Shown piece by piece: positions 9,600-18,912 of a stretch of DNA of 64,000 bases (positions are counted from its first letter, which is position 1; each line of letters starts with the position of its first letter). The translations under genes were made by a program, and so were the position numbers. Under the pieces are notes generated by a model. It was not told the origin of the DNA. It saw only the letters and a program-made list of their open reading frames with translations, and did not search any database. The stretch is from Cytophagaceae bacterium (lineage in GTDB: Bacteria > Bacteroidota > Bacteroidia > Cytophagales > Spirosomataceae). The stretch covers positions 124,001 through 188,000 of the forward strand of contig JAIXWL010000003.1 in assembly GCA_027491315.1 (NCBI GenBank). Direction: 5' to 3'.

Positions 9600-9971
9600 G
9601 GGGTCGACCGGTTTTGACAGCTTATGTCGGTCGGTGGTAAGCACGTCGGGAGTTGTAGGCATTTCCTGTTAAAAAAACCTTCGAATTATAACTGGCAATA
9701 CACAGTATGCCATGGCTGCTTAATCTTAGAGATTAATCAATTTGCCATCGTTCAGCCTTCTCCAAACTCTGCCGAGGAGGGCATCTGAGCGTCGACATGC
9801 AGAGTCGATAAGTTCGAATTTCTCTACGGACTTGTTAGTATCCAGAGGATAAGTTGAAAGTTTGGGTCTGATGTGAACCCGCTTTTGATCGAAAAATAAT
9901 CACAGCTAAACGTGTAGAAAGCTATTGTTCGCTAGGTTTGGACGAGGGTTCGAATCCCTCCGACTCCACCA
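9600..9971 (+). ncRNA. ssrA: transfer-messenger RNA (tmRNA)
   Basis: 5' GGGGTCG pairs with 3' CGACTCC before encoded CCA, with G.U at the third pair; TTCGAATCCCTCCGACTCCACCA 3' end; internal tag ORF 9694-9723 = GNTQYAMAA*. Confidence 0.95.
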
Positions 9972-10003
9972 GGGTTTTATTCTTCCCAACAATTCAAGTA
10001 CTT

Positions 10004-10030
10004 GGCCCGGTTTTTAACCGGGCCTTTTTT
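10004..10030 (+). terminator. Rho-independent terminator after ssrA
   Basis: GGCCCGGTT-TTT-AACCGGGCC followed by TTTTTT. Confidence 0.9.
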
Positions 10031-10083
10031 AATCAAATATAAATGAAGGACTATTTATATATATTTGATAAAAAGTAATTTAT

Positions 10084-11391
10084 ATGACGAAAGTATGTGT
10101 AATTGGTGCTGGTCCTTCTGGAATAACTGCCTTGAAAAACATGATAGACCAAGGTCTAGATACGGTTTGTTATGAATTTAATACCCAAGTAGGAGGAAAC
10201 TGGATTTATAATGAGCAATTGGGGCACTCGAGTGTCTTCGAAACTACCCATATAATTAGTTCCAAAACCCTTTCACAATATGAAGACTTTAGCTTCGATG
10301 ATTTCGAAAAAGGGATGCCTGATTACCCTTCGCATAATCAATTAAGACGCTATTTTCAAGCTTATGCTGAACATTTTAATCTATACCCACACATTCAATT
10401 CCAAACTTTGGTAAAATCCTGCGAATTAGATGAAGCTAATAATTGGGTTATAAAAACAGAGAAGAACGGCATTGAAAAAACAGAACACTTTACCCATTTA
10501 GTTGTTTGCAATGGGCATCACTGGCTACCTAGAATGCCTCAATATCCAGGTGAGTTCACCGGTAAATTCATGCATTCACATGAATTCAAAAAGGCGGAAC
10601 CATTCAGAGATCAACGTATACTTGTCATAGGTGGCGGAAATTCAGCCTGCGACGTGGCGGTAGAAACATCTCGGGTGAGCAAGAAAACGAGCATTAGCTG
10701 GAGAAGAGGCTACCGAATTGTACCCAAATTTTTGTTTGGCAAACCGAGTGATGTAGTAGCATCTAAGTTGACATTTTTGCCCACTAAGTTGAAATTTTTC
10801 TTATCAGAATTATCCGTCAAAATAATCTCTGGTTCTAATAGGCACTATGGCCTTCAAGAGCCAGAACATGCCATCACAGGAACGCATCCCACCATCAACG
10901 AGGAACTATTGTACAAAGTAAGGCATGGCAAAGTATTCCCCAAAGGAGATATTGATCACTTTGAAGGGCAGCATGTCCATTTCAAGGATGGTACCGTGGA
11001 AGAGTTTGATACAATCATCGCTTGCACAGGCTATATTTTAGAACACCCATTTTTTCGAAAAGACTTCATAAATTATAGCGAGGGGGACGTCCCACTTTAC
11101 TTAAAAATGCTACATGAAAAATACGATAATCTATTTTTTGTAGGTATGTTTCAACCGCTTGGTTGCATTTGGCCAGGGGCTGAATTGCAAAGTAAGATAG
11201 CGGCAAGGGCCATTAAGGGACTTTGGCATAGACCCAAGAACATCGCCGAATTATGCCAAAGAGAAGTCACTCATCCTCATTTGCATCAAATAAAAACACC
11301 TCGGCATACGATTACGGTGGACTTCCATTTATTTGTCAAGGAACTGAAGAAACACCTTCCCTCAAATTACATCAGTAAATCCCCCGCTTAA
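10084..11391 (+). CDS. flavin-containing monooxygenase-like NAD(P)/FAD oxidoreductase
   Basis: VIGAGPSGITALK, QVGGNWIYNE, FTGKFMHSHEFKKAEPF, VIGGGNSACDVAVE. Confidence 0.88.
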   Translation: MTKVCVIGAGPSGITALKNMIDQGLDTVCYEFNTQVGGNWIYNEQLGHSSVFETTHIISSKTLSQYEDFSFDDFEKGMPDYPSHNQLRRYFQAYAEHFNLYPHIQFQTLVKSCELDEANNWVIKTEKNGIEKTEHFTHLVVCNGHHWLPRMPQYPGEFTGKFMHSHEFKKAEPFRDQRILVIGGGNSACDVAVETSRVSKKTSISWRRGYRIVPKFLFGKPSDVVASKLTFLPTKLKFFLSELSVKIISGSNRHYGLQEPEHAITGTHPTINEELLYKVRHGKVFPKGDIDHFEGQHVHFKDGTVEEFDTIIACTGYILEHPFFRKDFINYSEGDVPLYLKMLHEKYDNLFFVGMFQPLGCIWPGAELQSKIAARAIKGLWHRPKNIAELCQREVTHPHLHQIKTPRHTITVDFHLFVKELKKHLPSNYISKSPA

Positions 11392-12089
11392 TGAAAGAAA
11401 CGATAGTTTTTGTTCATGGTATGTGTCACGGATCTTGGTGCTGGGAGGAGCAATTTATCCCATATTTCGAGAAACTGGGTTATAATTGTATTGGGTTCAA
11501 TCTTCCTGGGCATGAAACAGAAGGAAGAACCAGGCCTATTTCCTATTCGCTTAGCGATTATGTCCAAGCACTTCGCAAGCAAGTAGAAAACTTACAGGAA
11601 CCTCCTATCATTGTTGGACATTCCATGGGTGGAATGATACTACAACATTTTCTAAAGACAAGATTATGTAAAAAGGCTGTTTTAATGTCATCGGTTCCTC
11701 CCTCGGGTGTGTTATTAGCCAGCCTTCGTGTGATATTTCGTTACCCGGGTGTGATACCCCATTTACTACTTGGAAATCTGTTAGGTGCCTTTAAAAAATA
11801 TCCCCATTTGATATTAAATAAGGCTACACTGACAGCGCGATATTCGCCTCGAATGTGTGCTGAATCATTTAGAGCGTATGTAGATTTGTTAATACCCATA
11901 TCACACAGATCTTCTTTACCTATATTAGTTTTAGGTGGTTCAAAAGATGGACTCATCACCGTTCGTGAATTTGAAAGCACTGCAAATCACTACCATGCTA
12001 AACTTAGCATCATAGAAGGCGGGTCACATGACCTAATGCTAGATGAAGATTATGAAAAATCAGCAAGAGCCATAGAAGAGTGGATTTGA
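11391..12089 (+). CDS. alpha/beta hydrolase
   Basis: FVHGMCHGSWCWEEQ, nucleophile elbow VGHSMGGM, EGGSHDLMLDE; start overlaps the upstream stop. Confidence 0.85.
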   Translation: MKETIVFVHGMCHGSWCWEEQFIPYFEKLGYNCIGFNLPGHETEGRTRPISYSLSDYVQALRKQVENLQEPPIIVGHSMGGMILQHFLKTRLCKKAVLMSSVPPSGVLLASLRVIFRYPGVIPHLLLGNLLGAFKKYPHLILNKATLTARYSPRMCAESFRAYVDLLIPISHRSSLPILVLGGSKDGLITVREFESTANHYHAKLSIIEGGSHDLMLDEDYEKSARAIEEWI

Positions 12090-12568
12090 TTATATTCCAT
12101 TTGACCAATACTTCTACTTTAAATGAGGATCAACTCCATTCTTACAAGACCAGCAAGATTTTTTTTCAGAAACTATTATATATTTAAACTGAGCTTTACA
12201 TATGTGAAAAACACCAAGAAAAAAAGACGCGGACTTCTATGTTTTGTTTAAGCAAAGAATACTTGCAAAGTCGAAAGACCTTACATGTTTTAATTATTAT
12301 TTAACATATTAAATCTAAGGTTAGCCTCAAAAAATATATTAGAATGAGCAATTTAATTGTTCAATGGAAACTATTGAACTTTTGGAAATTAAAATTCAAA
12401 AATAAAGGCTTTAGTTGTTACAATCTGAAATTTTTAGAGATAAACAATTTAAAATTTAAACTAGTGGTGTTCAGTAAGGCCCCACCGAAAGCCTAACTGT
12501 TGATTTTCAATTAATTAGATGTACTTTTAATTTAAAATAGGCCAACTTTATTAAAGATTTCAAATAAC

Positions 12569-13951
12569 TTATTTTAAAAAATCTAAAATTAAGGTTTCAA
12601 TTTCTTGAGCAAAATAAGGTATTTCAATTAGGGTTATATTTGATTTTTCAAAAAATTTCCTTTTGATTAAATCCCTTTTAACAGTACTTAAAAATGCCTT
12701 TTCTCCTCCAAAAATTTCTAATGGTACATAATGTTGGATCCCATTATATTCAATAACTAAGTTTTGTGCTGGTAAATAAAAATCACATCTCAAATTATTT
12801 ATATACCTAAGACCTAAGAAAGTTTTTTGCTCCTCAAATTCAATATTATTTCTTTTTAAAATTTCTCTAATAATTGCTTCGCCTTTACTTGAATTACAAA
12901 TGGGGCAGCCAGAACCCTTGTAATGATTTACTGGCACTTGTAAAAATATCCCATGCCTAGAACAACTTATTTCAATTGGGGTAAATATATTAATGAAATT
13001 TTCCTCTTTGTAGGAATATTTATCTCCATGTTTGTTTTTTGCTCTTTTCTCAAAATCTTTAAAATTAATTTTTTGTCCTTCGTGAACTTCTTCAATAGCA
13101 CATTTCCTGCAACCTCTACCTGAATAATGTAGATATGGTGCTTGTTCAAACCAACCATGTTTTTCGCATTTTATTTTAGTCTTTGAGGTAACATTAACAT
13201 ATGATTTCTCATCATATTTATATCTGTCACCATGGGCCACTTTAAAAAGGTTTAAAACAACATTCCAAGCCTTCTGATTTGATTCACCTGCTTGTATATT
13301 TCCACAAATCGGACAACCTGACTTCATAGAAATATGAGAATGAGGGGTTTGACTATACTCTCCGTGAATTTTGCATCTAATTTTAATTTTAGTAGTGTAA
13401 TTTTTATAGGAATCTTTGAAATACTCATATTTATTTCCATGAATATCATTTGCTCTTTTTAAAAAGGTATTCCAGTCTAAGGAGATATTTTTATTAGCCA
13501 TTAACCTACCACATTTAGGGCAACCTTGTTTTCCCGCAATATGTGAATTCGGTTTCATTGAAAAAATCCCATGAATAGGGCAAATGATATCGATTTTTGT
13601 TTGGCTATTATGATAATTAGCCTGCTCGTAACTATACTTTTTTCCATGAATTGCTTCTGCTGAAAAAATGAATTGATCTTTGCTAAATCTTTGTGTTTTT
13701 GCCCTTGAATTTTGACCACATGAAGGACAATTTTGACCTTTAAGGTGATTATTTACGGATTGAAAAAAAATGCCATGCTTTGGGCAAATTATTTGTACTT
13801 TATCTTTTGTTTTTCTCAATTCTACTAATGAATAATCATACGTATTCCCGTGCTTTTCAAAAGCTCTTAATTTAAAATTTTCAATATTCAGTTTAATTCT
13901 CATTCTAAAAATTGTTTTTAAAACAACCATATTCGATTTACAATCAACCAA
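12569..13951 (-). CDS. five tandem CxxH/CxxC zinc-ribbon-like repeats fused to a C-terminal PD-(D/E)XK/Vsr-like nuclease domain
   Basis: Five about 55-aa repeats (KHG..Y.Y.......I.C..HG.F.Q....H....CP.CG); C-term NNLRCDFYLPAQNLVIEYNGIQHYVP with D..E.N.Q spacing; precise start uncertain. Confidence 0.75.
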   Translation of the reverse strand: MVDCKSNMVVLKTIFRMRIKLNIENFKLRAFEKHGNTYDYSLVELRKTKDKVQIICPKHGIFFQSVNNHLKGQNCPSCGQNSRAKTQRFSKDQFIFSAEAIHGKKYSYEQANYHNSQTKIDIICPIHGIFSMKPNSHIAGKQGCPKCGRLMANKNISLDWNTFLKRANDIHGNKYEYFKDSYKNYTTKIKIRCKIHGEYSQTPHSHISMKSGCPICGNIQAGESNQKAWNVVLNLFKVAHGDRYKYDEKSYVNVTSKTKIKCEKHGWFEQAPYLHYSGRGCRKCAIEEVHEGQKINFKDFEKRAKNKHGDKYSYKEENFINIFTPIEISCSRHGIFLQVPVNHYKGSGCPICNSSKGEAIIREILKRNNIEFEEQKTFLGLRYINNLRCDFYLPAQNLVIEYNGIQHYVPLEIFGGEKAFLSTVKRDLIKRKFFEKSNITLIEIPYFAQEIETLILDFLK

Positions 13952-14001
13952 TTTTTAAATTAGTCTAGCATTCCAGTTTTGAATATATAAAAAACAAATG
14001 C

Positions 14002-14015
14002 TTGATAATTATCAA
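14002..14015. promoter_or_regulatory. 14-bp perfect palindrome TTGATAATTATCAA upstream of the repeat/nuclease gene
   Basis: Self-complementary sequence about 50 bp upstream of the ORF start on the minus strand; function unknown. Confidence 0.3.
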
Positions 14016-14304
14016 ACAATAGTAATTTTTCAAAATAGTAAAATCAACAATTTACTTCTCCGTAAAGGTACTCTATCCATAACACTACCCAGAACTCGGC
14101 AAGCGTTTTTACATCCCCACCATTATATCGTCAAAACCTTTAAAATTTTTACTAAGGAATGGTACATCGCATGATTAATCTACCCGTGAGCTATTGAAAT
14201 ATAATAAATCACAAGTTGGGAAACCTTATTAACAATTGTTGGTTTTAGTTATGGTTAAGCTTTAATTAACCCAAATAAATTCGCCCTAATTAAAATTTAA
14301 TGGT

Positions 14305-15315
14305 ATGAACATAATTCGTATACTCGTTTTTTTTCTTTGTCCAATCCTCATTTATGCGCAAACTGATACCACGGACACTTTCGACTATAATAATTTTGGA
14401 GATGCCGATGGGGTAAAAAGGTACTGTACGGTTAAAGTGTTAAATCAAACACCCCAACGAATCTTCCATATAGGCTTTGAGAACTATGGACATTTTCCCA
14501 TGCCAGGAGTTAGATTTAATGCAGCAGATTTACCCAGTACCATACATGTTGACCAAGTTAATGCCATACGCGCTCAGGTGAATATTCCCGTATTGTCAAC
14601 TAATAAAATTATTTGGCAAATGGGGTTCAACTATTGGGGAAGTAATTTTAAGGTAGCTAATCCAAACATTAATTCCTTTGCGAACTCATTAAACAACAAC
14701 ACTTTAGTTACTGCTGGAATAAATACAACGGTGTTTAAGCCATTGAATGAAAAGAATTTTATGATTTTTCAAGCAAGCTATGATGTAAATGGGCTTTTTA
14801 ATGGAACCAAGGATATAAGTTCGCAGGCCTTTACTACCAGTCTAACACTCATCTATGGTTGGAAAACATCTGAAAAAAATATGATAGGAACTGGCTTGGC
14901 AAGAACCTACCGTGCTGGTCAGCCTATTTTTGCACCCGCATTATTTTGGAATAAAACCTTCAATGAAAAATGGGGAATGGAACTTTTATTGCCTGCACGA
15001 GCTCATGTGAGATATAACATTTCTGTCTCCAACATATTACAAGCGGGATTCGAAGTAGAAGGGAATCAATATTGGGCGAATGTTCCAGGAATAGAAAATG
15101 TCTACCTACAGCGAGGGGAAATTAAGCCTCGGATTAGTTGGGATAAAAAGCTATTTGGCTTTCTTTGGCTTAACCTACAAGCAGGATTGCGCTACAATTT
15201 CCGCTTTGATGTAGCCAATGCTTATAATGCTAAGGAAGAAAGCCAAAAATATTTTACAAGTAATTTAGGAAACCCATTATTCTTCAATGTATCATTGAAT
15301 TTTGTATCTCCCTAA
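14305..15315 (+). CDS. secreted/outer-membrane beta-barrel-like hypothetical protein (DUF6268-like)
   Basis: Signal peptide MNIIRILVFFLCPILIYAQ; amphipathic strand-rich sequence, C-terminal FFNVSLNFVSP. Confidence 0.55.
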   Translation: MNIIRILVFFLCPILIYAQTDTTDTFDYNNFGDADGVKRYCTVKVLNQTPQRIFHIGFENYGHFPMPGVRFNAADLPSTIHVDQVNAIRAQVNIPVLSTNKIIWQMGFNYWGSNFKVANPNINSFANSLNNNTLVTAGINTTVFKPLNEKNFMIFQASYDVNGLFNGTKDISSQAFTTSLTLIYGWKTSEKNMIGTGLARTYRAGQPIFAPALFWNKTFNEKWGMELLLPARAHVRYNISVSNILQAGFEVEGNQYWANVPGIENVYLQRGEIKPRISWDKKLFGFLWLNLQAGLRYNFRFDVANAYNAKEESQKYFTSNLGNPLFFNVSLNFVSP

Positions 15316-15780
15316 TCACTGTTTAGCTTGTTGCCTTGTCCAATTATCTGTTCTACCAATCAAGGAAACTCCGATGTATCCTCTAACTTCCAGCGTATTG
15401 GCAGAAGTCAACTTGATGGTACAAGAATAGGTATTTCCATTTTTAGGATCATAAATATTCCCTCCCTCCCAGGTATTATTTTCCTTGAATTGAAATCCCC
15501 AAATATTGATTAAGCCCAAAATAGGTCTTTTTCTGGAAGCCTCTTCTGGATGATTTTTATCCACTTTGGGATTACCCGTTTCAGGATCTACGGGTTCTTT
15601 TAACCAAACTATTTTACCTTGGTACTTATCACCATTCTTATAAATACGGACCATAGCGGTTCCTTCACCCGTTTTCCATACCCCTACTATCGCATCAGGA
15701 TTATCGAAAGCAGATACAAAACTTGAGCACAATGAAAAAATAATCGTTAATAACAGGGAATAAATAAATGCATGTTTCAT
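15316..15780 (-). CDS. DUF2147 family secreted protein
   Basis: Signal peptide; DAIVGVWKTGEGTAMVRIYKNGDKYQGKIVWL...GGNIYDPKNGNTYSCTIKL, DUF2147 pattern. Confidence 0.85.
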   Translation of the reverse strand: MKHAFIYSLLLTIIFSLCSSFVSAFDNPDAIVGVWKTGEGTAMVRIYKNGDKYQGKIVWLKEPVDPETGNPKVDKNHPEEASRKRPILGLINIWGFQFKENNTWEGGNIYDPKNGNTYSCTIKLTSANTLEVRGYIGVSLIGRTDNWTRQQAKQ

Positions 15781-16084
15781 GGTAAGTAGTTTTTTGTGTT
15801 TAAATAATATGGTATAATATCAAATTTTAACGATAACTATTGAACTGTCACTAATGTTATTTTATTGCAATAAAACTTTTAGGGGATAAAAAAATCAAGC
15901 TATTCAATGGCATAAACTTTTGAGATTTCTTTGATTTATGAAAATTAAATAAGGTCTTTAAATAAGATTCATACACAATTCCAATTACAGGATAAGACCC
16001 GCCTTATTTCAATTTTATTGTAATTCTGGATTAAAACAATGAAAAAATCGTAAATTCATTGTTCAAACAATACTCAATTTTACT

Positions 16085-17038
16085 ATGAAACAAAGATTCA
16101 TTCAAAGCATTAAAACGACTTTCATACTATCTATGCTAAGTTTGTCTTTTGGAACATTCGCACAAGTTCCTGCAGGACATTCAGTAGTTGAAGGCAGATG
16201 GGATATCACTATTACCAAGAGAAATGTAACTACTCCTGCCTGGTTAGAGGTAACACATTCAGGCTTAAAGACCTTAACTGGCCATTTCGTTGGTGATGGG
16301 GGAAGTTCAAGACCTATTTCAAAAGTAAATTTTGTTAATAATGTCCTTTCCTTCAGCATTCCTCCACAATGGGAAAATTCTGATAAGGATTTGTCCTTAG
16401 AAGCTGAATTAAAAGATGATAAATTAATGGGTACCTTAACTACTCCATTAGGAGAAAAATTTCGTATTCTAGGAGTTAGAGCCCCTAAATTATGGAGAGA
16501 AAAAGCACCTGTTTGGGGAACCCCGATTAGCCTTTTTAATGGCAAAAACATGGATGGATGGCAAACACTAGGACCAGACAATCAATGGGTAGCTGAAAAC
16601 GGAATCATGAAAAGTCCAAGAACGGGAGCGAATATACGTACGGTTCAAACATTCCAAGACTTTAAACTACATGCAGAATTCCGCGTTCCAAAAGAAAGTA
16701 ATAGCGGACTTTATTTACGTGGTCGTTATGAAATCCAAGTGGCGGACAGCAAAGGTTTAGAGCCTGCCAAAGACCAATTAGGCGCTGTTTATGGATTTAT
16801 TGCTCCCCTAGAAAATGTGGCTAAAGAGGCTGGTGAATGGCAGACCTATGATATTGAATTAGTAGGTCGTAATATCACCGTTACTTTAAATGGAAAAACC
16901 GTCATCTACAAAGCAGAAATTCCAGGAATCACTGGTGGTGCTTTAGATAGCAATGAAGGAGAAGCTGGTCCAATTATGATTCAAGGAGACCACGGTCCAG
17001 TTGAATATAGAAATTTGATTATTACTCCAGCGAAGTAA
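16085..17038 (+). CDS. DUF1080 (3-keto-disaccharide hydrolase-like) family protein
   Basis: Signal peptide; PISLFNGKNMDGWQTLG...WVAENGIMKSP...LHAEFRVPKESNSGLYLRGRYEIQVADS...PIMIQGDHGPVEYRNLIITP. Confidence 0.9.
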   Translation: MKQRFIQSIKTTFILSMLSLSFGTFAQVPAGHSVVEGRWDITITKRNVTTPAWLEVTHSGLKTLTGHFVGDGGSSRPISKVNFVNNVLSFSIPPQWENSDKDLSLEAELKDDKLMGTLTTPLGEKFRILGVRAPKLWREKAPVWGTPISLFNGKNMDGWQTLGPDNQWVAENGIMKSPRTGANIRTVQTFQDFKLHAEFRVPKESNSGLYLRGRYEIQVADSKGLEPAKDQLGAVYGFIAPLENVAKEAGEWQTYDIELVGRNITVTLNGKTVIYKAEIPGITGGALDSNEGEAGPIMIQGDHGPVEYRNLIITPAK

Positions 17039-17044
17039 TTGAAT

Positions 17045-17166
17045 AATGTAGAATGAAGAATGTAGAATGAAGAATTGATAATGGTCATTAATTCCTAATT
17101 CTACATTCTTCATTCTACATTCCTAATTCTACATTCTTCATTCTTCATTCTTCATTCTTCATTCTA
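17045..17166. repeat. heptamer-periodic repeat with a 24-bp perfect inverted repeat at a convergent gene junction
   Basis: 17045-17068 AATGTAGAATGAAGAATGTAGAAT is the exact reverse complement of 17098-17121; followed by (ATTCTTC)n-type heptamers to 17166. Confidence 0.85.
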
Positions 17167-17171
17167 CAACA

Positions 17172-17723
17172 TTAAGCCTTTCTTCTAGGTAAGTACCACC
17201 CTAACCACAATCCACATAAAGCCCAAGATACGAGTAAATCAATCAACTCAGCTCTAAGATCAAATACAGGGTACCAAATATGCTGCGTATAAGGTGAGTT
17301 AGTAAATACTAATAGGCCAATCACTAAACAAAGGCCTAAAATATCTCGCATTTTAGCTGTTTTCAACTGTTTGATTAGGTAAATCACTAATAAAACTAAA
17401 AAAATATCTACGATCAAACCTCGAATCATATTATCCTGCATTGATATTTGATAATTGGTATAATATTGAACTCGAGCCCAAGGTTTACCAGTTACTTTTT
17501 TGGCAAATTCCTCTGCTTGAGCCATATCTTGCTCATTTTCCATTCGAGGTAAAATATAACCACCCTCTTTTTTAAGATGCTTATTCAAAGAAATCAAAAT
17601 ACTATCTTGATTGGCCGAATACATTTGAGAAGGTTCATGTAGGTTAAAAGCTACATGCGAGGCTGCTTGCCAAAAGAATAGAATTAATCCACCAACTATT
17701 GCCCCAATAATTGTCTTTTTCAT
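17172..17723 (-). CDS. hypothetical membrane protein
   Basis: N-terminal TM and several C-terminal hydrophobic segments (GLIVDIFLVLLVIYLIKQL, ILGLCLVIGLLVFT). Confidence 0.6.
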   Translation of the reverse strand: MKKTIIGAIVGGLILFFWQAASHVAFNLHEPSQMYSANQDSILISLNKHLKKEGGYILPRMENEQDMAQAEEFAKKVTGKPWARVQYYTNYQISMQDNMIRGLIVDIFLVLLVIYLIKQLKTAKMRDILGLCLVIGLLVFTNSPYTQHIWYPVFDLRAELIDLLVSWALCGLWLGWYLPRRKA

Positions 17724-17778
17724 GATTGATATAATTTAGTATTCGGTAAAATTATAAAAAAAATCAGAAAACATAGAA

Positions 17779-18903
17779 TTAATTTGATTTTAACATTTCA
17801 GAGCCTGCCAGCAAAAAGCAGCCCAATCCAAAATCCTCAAAATTGGGAACAGAATTAAAAGTTACGGGTTGTGAATCTTTAGGTTCCTTTCCTGTACCTT
17901 GAACAAATCCAAGGAAACCATTCGGGTGCACGCATTTACTCATGGCTTGCCATGCTTTATCCGATACTTTTTGATACTTTTTGTCTTTCAAAATACCATG
18001 CCGCAATGCCCACTTCATTCCATAAACAAACAAAGCCGTTCCGGTTAACTCAGGACCTCCAAAATTACTTTCGTCTTTTAAACTCACATTCCAAAAGCCA
18101 TCCTTACGCTGTAATGGGACTAATGCCTCCGACATGGCTATAAAATCTTGTAGGTATTCTTCGCGATGAGGAGCATTGGCTGGCATAACATCTAGGGTTC
18201 TAATTAAAGCCGCATACACCCAAGCATTTCCCCTTGACCAATAACAATTTTCTCCATTGGGTTCTTTATAAGGTGGAACAAAATCCTTATCTCGCCACCA
18301 AAGATGCTCTTTGGGATTATAAAGACCATTTCCCCCGTGTTTGTATTTGGTAAAAGCATACAAATCATACATTTTCTCATAATAGCGCATATCATGAAAG
18401 CGAGTTCCTAGGCGCGCAAAAACAGGCATACTCATTTGAAGGCAATCTACCCATGACCAATCGTCGGCTTTTTGTGTAGCCAGCATATTATCTATGTTCG
18501 CTTTAATGGGTTTGATTCGAGCAGAATCTCCCTGTAAATCAAACAAATCCAAGTACACTTGACCACATGCCTGATTATCTGCATTTCTTGTTTTTAAGCC
18601 ATCACGTAAACCCCATTGATGAAATGTGCCCCAATCTGTCATATAGGTTAAATCAGAAGGACGGGGATCCAGCTTATAAAGTTCCATTAGTCCTTCATAA
18701 TAAACAGCTCTTGTCCAGATATTAGATGGACGTGTTCTATCAGGGCTAACAATCACTTGTCCTACGTTTGGCCATTTTTGCTTAAAATAGCTATTCGCCA
18801 AGTGCATTTGAGCTAAAATCTCCTTTTTATTGGGTTTTGCGTTAGCTGAAAATAATACAAGAACAGCTAACATTAAGCTAGAAACAATCGATCTGATTTT
18901 CAT
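17779..18903 (-). CDS. glycoside hydrolase family 88/105 (unsaturated rhamnogalacturonyl hydrolase-like)
   Basis: Signal peptide; YWSRGNAWVYAALIRTLDVMP, MTDWGTFHQWGLRDG, GPELTGTALFVYGMKWALRHGIL. Confidence 0.88.
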   Translation of the reverse strand: MKIRSIVSSLMLAVLVLFSANAKPNKKEILAQMHLANSYFKQKWPNVGQVIVSPDRTRPSNIWTRAVYYEGLMELYKLDPRPSDLTYMTDWGTFHQWGLRDGLKTRNADNQACGQVYLDLFDLQGDSARIKPIKANIDNMLATQKADDWSWVDCLQMSMPVFARLGTRFHDMRYYEKMYDLYAFTKYKHGGNGLYNPKEHLWWRDKDFVPPYKEPNGENCYWSRGNAWVYAALIRTLDVMPANAPHREEYLQDFIAMSEALVPLQRKDGFWNVSLKDESNFGGPELTGTALFVYGMKWALRHGILKDKKYQKVSDKAWQAMSKCVHPNGFLGFVQGTGKEPKDSQPVTFNSVPNFEDFGLGCFLLAGSEMLKSN

Positions 18904-18912
18904 TTGAGAAGA

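Noticed and set aside
10084-12089. Genomic island integrated at ssrA with an att duplication
   Set aside because: No integrase and no repeated ssrA 3' end seen in the window; kept only as a weak hypothesis
12967-13158. 63-aa ORF inside the repeat/nuclease gene in another frame
   Set aside because: Overlaps the well-supported zinc-ribbon repeats; no independent evidence
16102-16581. 159-aa ORF antisense to the DUF1080 gene
   Set aside because: Shadow ORF; sense strand has signal peptide and recognised family motifs
17122-17166. Possible CRISPR-like array (regular short repeats)
   Set aside because: Units are contiguous heptamers without spacers, so a simple tandem repeat rather than CRISPR
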